Source: Janthinobacterium sp. TB1-E2
Lineage (GTDB): Bacteria; Pseudomonadota; Gammaproteobacteria; Burkholderiales; Burkholderiaceae_D
Reading direction: 5' to 3'
Length of the DNA stretch: 64,000 nt
Assembly (NCBI RefSeq): GCF_036885605.1
Contig: NZ_CP142523.1
Span: 4,650,001-4,714,000 of the forward strand
Of this stretch, positions 17,042 through 24,896 are shown piece by piece. Below the pieces are notes generated by a model. That model was not told the origin of the DNA. It searched no databases and saw only the letters and a program-made list of their open reading frames with translations. Within the stretch, counting starts at the first letter, position 1; each line of letters starts with the position of its first letter. Both the position numbers and the translations under genes were made by a program.

Positions 17042-19285
17042 ATGAACAAGCCCAACGATCTGGCCATCAGCGCCACCGATCTGAACGACATTGACAGCAA
17101 CGCGTCCCACGACAACCATTTCAACAGCATCCTGAACGCCCGCCTGAGCCGCCGCAACTGGCTGCGCGGCAGTGCCGTCACGGCCGCTACCGCCGTCATG
17201 GGGTCGATGGGCCTGTCCGCTTGCGGCGGCGGCAGCGATGCGGTCGCCGTCACGCCGACGCCGACGCCAACGCCTGAAAAACTGCTGGCCTTCACGGCCG
17301 TGCCAAAAAGCCTGGCCGACGTCGTGTCGGTACCGGCCGGCTACACGGCCACGGCCCTGTACGCGCTGGGCGACTCGCTGCGCGCGGCCACGCCAGCGTA
17401 CAAGAATGACGGCAGCGATACCGATTTCGACAACCGCGCCGGCGACCACCACGACGGCATGGAATACTACGGCCTGTCCGCCGCCGGCGCACCGCTGGCA
17501 TCCGGCGCCGAACGGGGCTTGCTGGCGATGAACCACGAAGCGACGACGGACGAAAAACTGTCCTCGCACTTCCTGCACGTGAATGGCGGCACCACCTCGC
17601 TGCCGCGCCCTGCGGCCGAAGTCGACAAGGAAGTGGCCGTCCACGGCCTGAGCGTGGTGGAAGTCAAGAAGACGGGCAGCGCCTGGGCCACCGTCAACGA
17701 TTCCGCCTTCAACCGCCGCGTCACGCCGCTGACGGACATCGAGATCGCCGGCCCCGTGCGCGGCAACGCCCTCGTGGTCACCAAGTATTCGCCAACCGGC
17801 ACCAAGACGCGCGGCACCATCAACAATTGCGGCACGGGCAAATCTCCTTGGGGCAGCTACCTGTCCGGCGAAGAAAACTGGGCCGGCTACTTTACGCGCT
17901 CGTCCACCGACAACGCGGCGCGCGGCGACAAGTCCGTCGTGTCGCTGAACCGCTATGGCCGCAGCCAGGGCGGCGCCTCGCGTCACGGCTGGGAAACGGG
18001 CGGCAGCGACGACAAGTACGCGCGCTGGAATCTGAGCAAGATCGGCGCGTCGACCAACGGCAGCGACGACTACCGCAATGAGCTGAACGGCATGGGCTAC
18101 ATCGTCGAAATGGATCCGTACGACAAGACCAAAGCCATCCGCAAGCGCACGGCGCTGGGCCGCTACGCGCACGAAAGCGCCGCCTTCAGCGTGCCGGCCG
18201 TGGGCCAGCAGCTGGCCGTCTACATGGGCGACGATTCGCGCAACGAATACATCTACAAGTTCGTCACGACGGCCGTCTGGGCCGCCGCCGATGCCAATCC
18301 GGCCGACCGTATCGCCACCGGCGACAAATACCTCGATTCGGGCAAGCTGTACGTGGCCAAGCTGGCCGCCGACGGCACGGGCCAGTGGATCGAGCTGGCC
18401 ATGTCGAACGCGCTGATCCAGGCCTACAGCGCCTACAAGTTCGCCGACCTGGCCGACGTGCTGGTCAACGCCCGCCTGGCGGCCGACGCCGTGGGCGCCA
18501 CAAAAATGGACCGTCCGGAATGGTGCTCGGTCAACCCGGCCAATGGCGAGATCTACTACACGCTGACCAATAACTCGAACCGCACCGTCAATCCGAGCGG
18601 CTCGTCGCAGCTGGCGCCGGACAGCGCCAATCCGCGCGCCTACACGGACATGAAGGGCAGCAGCGCGCAGAACGGCAATCCGAACGGCCACATCATCCGC
18701 TTCAAGGAAGGCACGGGCGCGGCCGCGGCCACCAGCTTCACGTGGGACGTCTACCTGTTTGGCGCCGAGAGCGGCGCCGACGCCAGCAAGATCAACCTGT
18801 CGAACCTGACGGCCGACCAGGATTTCTCGAGCCCTGACGGCCTGGCCTTCAGCCCGTACACGGGCATCTGCTGGATCCAGACGGACGATGGCGCGTACAC
18901 GGATGTGACCAACTGCATGATGCTGGCCGCCATTCCCGGCAAGGTCGGCGACGGCGCCAAGTCCACGTTGAACTACGCGACAGCGGCCGGCGGCAACCTA
19001 GCGGTCGACACCTTCATCGGCAAGAAACCCACGGCCGACACGCTCAAGCGCTTCCTGGTGGGACCGGTCGGCTCGGAAATCACGGGCATCAGCGAAACGC
19101 CAGACGGCAAGACCATGTTCATCAACATCCAGCACCCGGGCGAAAACACCTCGCTGGCGAATATCGGCGATCCGTCCAAATACACGAGCCAGTGGCCGGC
19201 CAACGCCGGCTATGGCGCCGGCAAGCGCCCTCGTTCAGCCACCATCGTGATCACCAAGAACGACGGTGGACGCATCGGCAGCTGA
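17042..19285 (+). CDS. phoX: PhoX family alkaline phosphatase (DUF839), Tat-exported
   Basis: 747 residues. The N-terminus has a Tat motif SRRNWLR (36-42), a hydrophobic stretch and the lipobox LSAC (Cys61), then a Gly/Thr/Pro linker. The rest is the PhoX beta-propeller: the region HDGMEYYG, the segment SPWGSYLSGEENW and the C-terminal SPDGLAFSPY are family features. PhoX enzymes use iron and calcium to hydrolyse phosphate esters outside the cytoplasm. The start at 17042 places the Tat motif normally. The tandem Pho boxes upstream predict induction by phosphate starvation. Confidence 0.9.
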   Translation: MNKPNDLAISATDLNDIDSNASHDNHFNSILNARLSRRNWLRGSAVTAATAVMGSMGLSACGGGSDAVAVTPTPTPTPEKLLAFTAVPKSLADVVSVPAGYTATALYALGDSLRAATPAYKNDGSDTDFDNRAGDHHDGMEYYGLSAAGAPLASGAERGLLAMNHEATTDEKLSSHFLHVNGGTTSLPRPAAEVDKEVAVHGLSVVEVKKTGSAWATVNDSAFNRRVTPLTDIEIAGPVRGNALVVTKYSPTGTKTRGTINNCGTGKSPWGSYLSGEENWAGYFTRSSTDNAARGDKSVVSLNRYGRSQGGASRHGWETGGSDDKYARWNLSKIGASTNGSDDYRNELNGMGYIVEMDPYDKTKAIRKRTALGRYAHESAAFSVPAVGQQLAVYMGDDSRNEYIYKFVTTAVWAAADANPADRIATGDKYLDSGKLYVAKLAADGTGQWIELAMSNALIQAYSAYKFADLADVLVNARLAADAVGATKMDRPEWCSVNPANGEIYYTLTNNSNRTVNPSGSSQLAPDSANPRAYTDMKGSSAQNGNPNGHIIRFKEGTGAAAATSFTWDVYLFGAESGADASKINLSNLTADQDFSSPDGLAFSPYTGICWIQTDDGAYTDVTNCMMLAAIPGKVGDGAKSTLNYATAAGGNLAVDTFIGKKPTADTLKRFLVGPVGSEITGISETPDGKTMFINIQHPGENTSLANIGDPSKYTSQWPANAGYGAGKRPRSATIVITKNDGGRIGS

Positions 19286-19292
19286 TGTCCCG

Positions 19293-19318
19293 TGCCTGGC
19301 GGCGGCATCCGCCAGGCA
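19293..19318 (+). terminator. Hairpin after phoX
   Basis: TGCCTGGCGG and CCGCCAGGCA form a perfect 10-bp stem around CGGCAT, eight bases after the phoX stop. No T-run follows, so termination may depend on Rho, or the hairpin may protect the mRNA end. Confidence 0.6.
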
Positions 19319-19400
19319 AAGCCAGCAATTCACCTTGTAAAAGGAGGAAGTGCCCCTAAGTAAGGCTTATCACCAGACATTGCAACGACCGAATGGCAGC

Positions 19401-19425
19401 CAGGGAAAACGTTTCCCTGCTTTTT
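19401..19425 (+). terminator. Intrinsic terminator-like hairpin 1 in the ribA leader
   Basis: CAGGGAAA and TTTCCCTG pair around a 3-base loop, followed by CTTTTT. It lies 69 bp before the ribA ATG and downstream of the phoX hairpin. Confidence 0.65.
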
Positions 19426-19438
19426 GGTATGATGGCAA

Positions 19439-19480
19439 GGCGCGCCGGCACCGGAGTGGTGTCGCGCGCCTTTTATTTTT
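19439..19480 (+). terminator. Intrinsic terminator-like hairpin 2 directly before ribA
   Basis: GGCGCGC (19439-19445) pairs with GCGCGCC (19464-19470), extended inside by GGCACC/GGTGTC with one G-U pair, and is followed by TTTTATTTTT. It ends only 13 bases before the ribA ATG, so nearly any transcript reaching ribA must pass it. An attenuator is inferred. Confidence 0.7.
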
Positions 19481-19493
19481 GATAATTACTTAT

Positions 19494-20159
19494 ATGAGCA
19501 CAACCATGCAAAGCGGCGCAGACATCCTGGCGACAGGCGAATTGGATTACACGACTTCCTGCGCACTGCCGACGCCGTGGGCCCAGTTCACCTTGCACGC
19601 CTTTGTCGAACATGCCACGGGCAAGGAACACCTGGCCATGGTGCTCGGCGATATCGGCAACGGCGAACCGGTGCTGGCGCGCGTGCATTCCGAGTGCCTG
19701 ACGGGCGACGTGCTGTTTTCGCAGCGCTGCGACTGCGGCGCGCAGCTCGAGGGCGCCCTGAAACGCATCGCCGAAGAAGGCCGCGGCATCTTGCTGTACC
19801 TGCGCCAGGAAGGGCGCGGCATCGGCCTGATCAACAAGATCCGCGCCTACCGCCTGCAGGAAGCGGGCGCCGACACGGTGCAGGCGAATGAACAGCTGGG
19901 CTTCAAGGCCGACGCGCGCAACTACACCTTGTGCAAGCCCATGTTCGCGCAATTCGGCATCCACAGCCTGCGTCTGATGACGAACAACCCGCGCAAGATC
20001 GCGGCAATGGAAGCGCTGGGCATCACGGTGGCCGAACGGGTGCCGCTGCTGGTCAACCGCAACGCCTTCAACCAGCACTACCTGAATACCAAGCAAAGCA
20101 AGCTGGGTCACATGATGACGCCGGAAACGGCCCCGGCGCTGGAAGACGGCGCCCTGTAA
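19494..20159 (+). CDS. ribA: GTP cyclohydrolase II
   Basis: 221 residues. Converts GTP to 2,5-diamino-6-ribosylamino-4(3H)-pyrimidinone 5'-phosphate, formate and pyrophosphate, the first step of riboflavin synthesis. Zinc ligands are in [18 protein letters not shown], followed by the signature [13 protein letters not shown] and the C-terminal [13 protein letters not shown]. The start is uncertain: no good Shine-Dalgarno precedes this ATG, and an in-frame GTG at 19350 with AAGGAGG just upstream would add 48 residues running through the leader hairpins. The family N-terminus fits the ATG here or at 19506. Confidence 0.93.
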   Translation: MSTTMQSGADILATGELDYTTSCALPTPWAQFTLHAFVEHATGKEHLAMVLGDIGNGEPVLARVHSECLTGDVLFSQRCDCGAQLEGALKRIAEEGRGILLYLRQEGRGIGLINKIRAYRLQEAGADTVQANEQLGFKADARNYTLCKPMFAQFGIHSLRLMTNNPRKIAAMEALGITVAERVPLLVNRNAFNQHYLNTKQSKLGHMMTPETAPALEDGAL

Positions 20160-20233
20160 TTGCCGCTCCGGCTTGCCGGGCCGGCGCATGCCGGCCCTCG
20201 TCCGCCGCGCTCCTGCTCACGCACAAAGGATGC

Positions 20234-21625
20234 ATGAAATTATCTGACTACGCCTTCCTGCTGGCCAGCCTGTGCGCTGGCGCAGGCGCACACGCGGCCC
20301 CGGCGCCTGCGCCAGCCGCTGCCCCCGCCGCTTCGACTCCTCCCGCCAAACCGCCGCCGGCCACCGCCGCGCCCGCCGCCACCGAACATGCGGCCCTGCC
20401 GCCACCCTCGTCGGCCGCGCAAAAACTGTACACGGCCGCGCGTGCCGACATCCTGCAAGTGCGCGTGCTGCTGAAAAACGGCCGCACGCAGTCGTCGGTC
20501 GGCTCGGGCTTCTTGATCGGCACGGGCGACCTGGTGGTGAGCAACTATCACGTGGTGTCCCAGTTCGCGCTCGACCCCGATACCTATGTGGGCGAATGGG
20601 TCGACACGAGCGGCCAGCGCGGTAACGTGGAATTGCTGGCCGTCGACGTGCTGCACGACCTGGCCGTGCTGCGCGTCAACCGCCACGGCACGGGTTTCTT
20701 CAAGATGCCGGAAACGCTGGCGCCGCTGACGCAAGGCCAGTACCTGTATTCGATGGGTAATCCGCTGGATCTGGGCTTCGCCATTTCGGAAGGCTCGTAC
20801 AACGGCGTCGTCACGCGCAGCTTCTACGACCAGCTGATGTTTACGGGGCCGATCAATTCCGGCATGAGCGGCGGCCCCAGCGTCACGGCGAATGGCGACG
20901 TGGCCGGCGTGAACGTGTCGAAACGCCTCGATGGCGAACTCGTCAGTTTTCTCGTGCCGGCCCGCTATGCCCAGCAATTGCTGGCCAAGGTGGCGCAGCA
21001 AGGCAAGCCGCCGAAAGACTTCAAGCCGCTGGTGACGGCGCAGCTGCTGGCGCACCAGGAAGTCATGCTGGCGCGCCTGCTCGACACGCCCTTGAGCCTG
21101 AAAGCCATGGGCCCGTACCGCGTACCCGTGCGCGAGTCCGACCAGATGCGCTGCTGGGGCCGCTCCAACGTCAAGTCCGACAAGCCCTACATGCTCGACA
21201 ACACCAGCTGTGCCATGGAATCGGCCATCTTCATTTCCGGCGCCCTGCAGACCGGGCAAGTGTCGATGCGCCACGAATTTTTGCGCAGCAGCGAACTGGG
21301 CGCCCTGCGCTTTTCCGAGCTGGCCAGCGCCTCGTTCAAGAATGAAAGTTTCGGCAGCTACAAGAGCGTGAATCTGACGGGCCCGCAATGCACCGAACAG
21401 TTCGTCAAGAACAAGACGCTGCCCCTGCGCGCCGTCCTGTGCGTGCGCGCCTACCGCAAATTTACGGGACTGTACGACTTTGCCCTGCTGGCCGCCAGCA
21501 CCGATGAGCCACTGATGAGCCTGCAAAGCCGCATCGACGCGCGCGGCGTGTCCTACGCCAACGGCATGCGCGTCACGCGCACCTTCCTCGAAGCGCTGTC
21601 GCGAGAAAGCGGCCGCAAGCCATGA
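20234..21625 (+). CDS. Exported trypsin-like serine protease
   Basis: 463 residues. A Sec signal peptide (about 1-21) is followed by an Ala/Pro-rich linker (22-60). The chymotrypsin-fold domain carries the triad as SNYHVV (His106), LHDLAVL (Asp142) and GMSGGP (Ser212), as in DegP/HtrA-type proteases, but no PDZ domain follows. The C-terminal about 190 residues are a separate domain with several cysteines that I do not recognise. Its stop overlaps the ATG of the FHA gene (ATGA), so the two are translationally coupled. Confidence 0.85.
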   Translation: MKLSDYAFLLASLCAGAGAHAAPAPAPAAAPAASTPPAKPPPATAAPAATEHAALPPPSSAAQKLYTAARADILQVRVLLKNGRTQSSVGSGFLIGTGDLVVSNYHVVSQFALDPDTYVGEWVDTSGQRGNVELLAVDVLHDLAVLRVNRHGTGFFKMPETLAPLTQGQYLYSMGNPLDLGFAISEGSYNGVVTRSFYDQLMFTGPINSGMSGGPSVTANGDVAGVNVSKRLDGELVSFLVPARYAQQLLAKVAQQGKPPKDFKPLVTAQLLAHQEVMLARLLDTPLSLKAMGPYRVPVRESDQMRCWGRSNVKSDKPYMLDNTSCAMESAIFISGALQTGQVSMRHEFLRSSELGALRFSELASASFKNESFGSYKSVNLTGPQCTEQFVKNKTLPLRAVLCVRAYRKFTGLYDFALLAASTDEPLMSLQSRIDARGVSYANGMRVTRTFLEALSRESGRKP

Positions 21626-22602
21626 AGCCACCCTATTACCTTGAAATCCTCGCCGAGAATGGCGAAGTGCAGCGGCGCCAGCGGATCGAGTCCCTGCCGA
21701 TCCGCATCGGCCGCGGCTACGGCAACGACTTCATCCTCGACGACCCGCATACGGCGGCCGAGCACGCCATTGTGGAAGACGACGGCGCAAACGGCCTGCT
21801 GCTGCGCGACCTGGGCAGCCAGAACGGCGTGATCCACCGGGGACAGCGGCAACCGCAAGTGGCCTTGAGTGGCAACAGCATCGTGCGCCTCGGCCACACG
21901 CGCCTGCGCGTGCGTGCCAGCGATCATCCGGTGGCGCCCGAACTGGGCGACACGACCCGGCACGACTGGGAAGGCTTGCGCCCCGCCGTCGCCGGCCTGG
22001 CCATGATCGGCGCCTCGGCCGCCTTCAGCAACTGGCTCAGCGATGCGGACGCCTTCGAGCCGATTTCCTACCTGATGATCGTCGCCTATGCGCTGGCCGG
22101 CGGCCTCGTATGGGCGTCGATCTGGGCCGTGGCAAACCGATTGTTCGGCCATGTGGCGCGCTTCGGCCGCCACCTGTTCATCATCGGCTGCGGCCTGCTA
22201 GCCATGGAAGTGTGGGAGCTGGCCAGCAACGTGGCGGCGTACGCGCTGTCGCTGGAAGCGCTGACGCGCTACGGACGGCATATGTTCATCATCATCGTGT
22301 GCGCCATGATCTACTACCATTTGTGCACGATCAAACCGCAGCACCCGCGCCGCTTCGGCCTCGTCGCCGTCGTGCTGGCCACCCTCGGCTCGAGCCTGAT
22401 CCTGCTGAGCAACCTGCAGGCCAGCGGCCGCCTGGCCGACGAGACCTACATGTCCGTGATCTACCCGCCGGCCTTGCGCCTGAGCCCGGATCACACGACG
22501 GACGCCTTCTTCCGCGACGCGGCCGGCCTGCAGCGCGCCGTCGATGCCGAACGGGGCAAGGCGGCCAAGGGCGCCGACGAAGACGAAGACAGCGGCGATT
22601 AA
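21622..22602 (+). CDS. Membrane protein with N-terminal FHA domain
   Basis: 326 residues. The FHA domain covers about 8-98: IRIGRGYGNDFILDD, TAAEHAIVE with the conserved His48, and LGSQNGV. The serine usually two residues before the Arg of the VSRxH motif is alanine here, which may weaken phosphothreonine binding. About five membrane helices follow (122-137, 149-171, 184-205, 219-236, 245-265), then a hydrophilic, acidic C-terminus. A cytoplasmic phosphopeptide reader coupled to a periplasmic protease is the natural reading of the overlap with the upstream gene; this is inference. Confidence 0.82.
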   Translation: MKPPYYLEILAENGEVQRRQRIESLPIRIGRGYGNDFILDDPHTAAEHAIVEDDGANGLLLRDLGSQNGVIHRGQRQPQVALSGNSIVRLGHTRLRVRASDHPVAPELGDTTRHDWEGLRPAVAGLAMIGASAAFSNWLSDADAFEPISYLMIVAYALAGGLVWASIWAVANRLFGHVARFGRHLFIIGCGLLAMEVWELASNVAAYALSLEALTRYGRHMFIIIVCAMIYYHLCTIKPQHPRRFGLVAVVLATLGSSLILLSNLQASGRLADETYMSVIYPPALRLSPDHTTDAFFRDAAGLQRAVDAERGKAAKGADEDEDSGD

Positions 22603-22615
22603 GAGGCCGACATGC

Positions 22616-22654
22616 AAAAAGCCCGCCGTGTCTTGACAGACCGGCGGGCTTTTT
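22616..22654. terminator. Bidirectional intrinsic terminator
   Basis: AAAAAGCCCGCCG and CGGCGGGCTTTTT form a strong stem around TGTCTTGACAGAC, with A-run and T-run on opposite sides. It serves the FHA gene on the plus strand and the PEP-CTERM gene on the minus strand. Confidence 0.92.
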
Positions 22655-22675
22655 ATTATTGCTTGGAAACTCTGC

Positions 22676-23332
22676 TTAGAACTTAGCTTCCTGCTTGCGG
22701 CGCGCCGTAAAGCCCAGCAAGCCCAGGCCGATCAGCAGCATGGCATAGGTGCTTGGCTCAGGAACGGCCGAGATCAAGCCGTCATTGGCACCGAAGCTGG
22801 CGAAATTGTTGTTGCCCGCCTTGAACTGCGCTTGCTGGCCGCCATCGCAGCAGCCTTCCAGGCCGTAGATGCTCAGGGTGTGGTTACCGGCCGACAAGGC
22901 GCTCGAACCGCTGAAGAACTGGCTGCCATTGTTGTAGTTGCCTGCCCACCACATGTCGTTGCTCTTGAAGTCCAGCGCCACGCCGTCGAGGAACAGGGCG
23001 CCGCCCTTGCCGAAGTCGACGCCGCTGCGGAAGCTCCAGGCACCCGCATCGGCCGCGCTGACGCCAAAGTTGATCACCGACTTGAAGGCGATGTTCGAGC
23101 CGCTGCCGAACAGGCCGCTGTTGCTGACGTTGTCGTAACTGGCGATCGTCGTCGAGCCATAGCCGGCGCCTGGCGTGGCCACGGCGGCATTCACGACGGA
23201 CTGGTAGTCGGCGGCCGAGCTTTGCGCGCCGGCGCCCGAATAGCCGGTGGAGACGGTGATGGTACTGGCGTTCGCGTGGGCAAACACACCGACGGCGATC
23301 AGGGACAGGGCGATTTTAGGCAGGTTTTTCAT
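22676..23332 (-). CDS. PEP-CTERM sorting-signal protein
   Basis: 218 residues. It has a signal peptide (MKNLPKIALSLIAVGVFAHANA), a Gly/Ser/Asn-rich beta-type body including SGNHTLSIYGLEGCCDGG, and a C-terminal sorting signal: VPEPSTYAMLL, hydrophobic helix, then ARRKQ. Such proteins are processed by exosortase EpsH/XrtA-type enzymes and are exported, often with exopolysaccharide or floc formation. No exosortase is in this window. The upstream in-frame extension lacks a signal peptide at its start, so the ATG at 23332 is preferred. Confidence 0.85.
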   Translation of the reverse strand: MKNLPKIALSLIAVGVFAHANASTITVSTGYSGAGAQSSAADYQSVVNAAVATPGAGYGSTTIASYDNVSNSGLFGSGSNIAFKSVINFGVSAADAGAWSFRSGVDFGKGGALFLDGVALDFKSNDMWWAGNYNNGSQFFSGSSALSAGNHTLSIYGLEGCCDGGQQAQFKAGNNNFASFGANDGLISAVPEPSTYAMLLIGLGLLGFTARRKQEAKF

Positions 23333-23846
23333 GATGGTATCCAGTAAGTAAGTATTCAGTGGGCGCAGCAAGGGGCGCTGGAGCTGAATACACGCTGCAT
23401 TGAGGCGTGTCGGCGTAGCGCTAGGGATTGCGTGAATGAGCGGTCGGGGACGTGGCTTCCACAAAACAGCGCGGACTTGCGGCGTGCCATGGCGGCACTG
23501 CAAGCGTCCTGGAAAGGGTTCGGGTTCCCGGGACAAGGCCAGACAATTGACGGGTCAGGTAAGACGTTGGAGCTATTCTAGCTTAAATTTCCAGGAAGAA
23601 AAGTATTTTTCTTTTAGCCATGAAAGATATTTTTCTGGCAAGCGTCTGTCCAGCGGCAGAAAAGCACCATCTTCCACTCTGTCGCAACGACCGTGCGCGG
23701 TGCGCGGCGTGTCGCGGCGGCACCACAGACCAGTCCGTCAGTGTCGCATCTTGCGCATTTCTTTTCGCATGCCGCTGCACCACGGGGCGAAACAGCATGG
23801 CAAAATGTAGTCACGCTGCTATCTGTCCGATGAGGGGGAAAGAGGA
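23333..23846. other. 514-bp intergenic region between divergent genes
   Basis: It separates the PEP-CTERM gene (minus) from the MmcQ/YjbR gene (plus). The middle, about 23575-23650, is AT-rich compared with its flanks and probably holds promoters. No convincing gene, RNA or -24/-12 sigma-54 site was recognised; the short open frames here lack family features and ribosome sites. Confidence 0.5.
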
Positions 23847-24185
23847 ATGGTCGACCTGGAAGAACTACGCTATCTGGCACTGTCGTTTCCCGACACTACC
23901 GAGGAAGAACACCACGACCGTCCATCATTCCGCGTGGGCGGGAAGATCTTCGCCACCCTGCCCGACGACGAGCACATCAATGTGCTGCTCGATGCGGAAG
24001 CGGCGCATATCGCCACCGTCATCACGCCAGCGGGCTGCGAGAAACTATGGTGGGGCGAACGCCTGGCCGGCATCACGGTGTGCCTGGCGGACGCCGAGCT
24101 CGACATGCTGGCCGCCGCCCTGACGGCCGCCTGGCGGCGCAAGGCGCCCAGCGACCTGGCCAAGACCATCGCCCCGACAGGATAG
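23847..24185 (+). CDS. MmcQ/YjbR family protein
   Basis: 112 residues. The family pattern is seen in LALSFPDTTEEEHHDRPSFRV, GGKIFATL and the C-terminal AWRRKAPSDLAK. Small single-domain proteins of this family have a CyaY-like, double-wing DNA-binding fold; the physiological role is unsettled. GGGGGAAAGAGGA precedes the ATG. Its stop codon directly abuts the stop of the convergent TetR gene with no base between. Confidence 0.8.
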   Translation: MVDLEELRYLALSFPDTTEEEHHDRPSFRVGGKIFATLPDDEHINVLLDAEAAHIATVITPAGCEKLWWGERLAGITVCLADAELDMLAAALTAAWRRKAPSDLAKTIAPTG

Positions 24186-24806
24186 TTACATCGGCCAATT
24201 ACGCAGCAGCAAACCCACCATCTGCTGCAATTGCTCGCGCGAGACGCCGGCCGCCGCCTGGATGGCCATGCCCTGCGACAGGGTCACGACAAAGCGCGCC
24301 TGCTGCTCCGGGCAGGAATCGGGCGGCAAATCCCCCTCTTCCTTGGCGCGCCGCAAGCGGTCGCGCAGCTTGATTTCACCGCGCAGCCGGCGCGCGAACA
24401 ATTCATCGCGGATCGGCAGGGCATCGTCGCTGCAGGCGAGCGCCGCATTGACGCCCATGCAGCCGTGCGGGCCATCCGGCATGGTTTGCGCGTCGACATA
24501 CTGCGTCAGCAACGCTTCCACCACCTGGCGCGCCGTCGGCTGTTCCAGTGCCGCATCGAAAAACCGCATGCGCGTATCGCTGTAGCGCTCGAGCGCCTTG
24601 TGGAACAGCTGCTCCTTGTTGCCGAAGACGGCATACAGGCTGGGCCGGTTCATGCCCATGGCCTTCGTCAATTCCGGCAGGGAACTGCCTTCATAGCCCT
24701 TTCCCCAGAACACTTTCATGGCGCAATCGAGCGCCTCGTCCGCGTCAAAGGTGCGTGGGCGGCCCGTTTTTGCCTTGGCTGTCTCAGCTGTTTTTTCTTG
24801 TTTCAT
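24186..24806 (-). CDS. TetR family repressor
   Basis: 206 residues. The N-terminal helix-turn-helix (DADEALDCAMKVFWGKGYEG, then GMNRPSLYAVFGNKEQLF) is typical of the AcrR/YcdC group, and a ligand-binding TetR_C domain follows with the C-terminal region rich in helices. It is divergent from an MFS exporter. A perfect palindrome, TACCGATCGGTA, overlaps its own start codon, so autorepression is likely. Confidence 0.92.
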   Translation of the reverse strand: MKQEKTAETAKAKTGRPRTFDADEALDCAMKVFWGKGYEGSSLPELTKAMGMNRPSLYAVFGNKEQLFHKALERYSDTRMRFFDAALEQPTARQVVEALLTQYVDAQTMPDGPHGCMGVNAALACSDDALPIRDELFARRLRGEIKLRDRLRRAKEEGDLPPDSCPEQQARFVVTLSQGMAIQAAAGVSREQLQQMVGLLLRNWPM

Positions 24807-24817
24807 ACCGATCGGTA
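24806..24817. promoter_or_regulatory. TetR operator 1 (perfect 12-bp palindrome)
   Basis: TACCGATCGGTA is fully palindromic and begins on the first base of the tetR start codon. Its centre is 50 bp (about five helical turns) from that of operator 2. Binding by the adjacent TetR protein is inferred. Confidence 0.8.
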
Positions 24818-24824
24818 AAAAATT

Positions 24825-24854
24825 ATGACAACGATGTTCGTTTCCAGATATTAT
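24825..24854 (+). promoter_or_regulatory. Promoter of the TetR-controlled MFS gene
   Basis: ATGACA (24825-24830) and TATTAT (24849-24854) with an 18-bp spacer form a plausible sigma-70 promoter. It lies between the two TetR operators and 42 bp before the MFS start. Confidence 0.6.
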
Positions 24855-24855
24855 A

Positions 24856-24868
24856 TACCGACCGGTTA
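24856..24868. promoter_or_regulatory. TetR operator 2
   Basis: TACCGACCGGTTA shares the TACCG..CGGT core with operator 1 but is slightly imperfect. It directly follows the -10 element of the MFS promoter, where bound repressor would block transcription start. Confidence 0.75.
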
Positions 24869-24896
24869 AAAACCTCCGGGCTTTTCAGGAACCCCT

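Noticed and set aside
19321..19493. FMN riboswitch upstream of ribA
   Set aside because: The RFN element consensus (AGGGTGAAATTCC and CCGGCGGT) is not seen; only two terminator-like hairpins are present.
23333..23600. Sigma-54 promoter for the PEP-CTERM gene
   Set aside because: No GG-N10-GC pair with the TGGCAC/TTGC consensus was found on the minus strand.
23436..23810. Short open frames between the PEP-CTERM and MmcQ genes
   Set aside because: Composition and lack of ribosome sites suggest chance; no family similarity was recognised.
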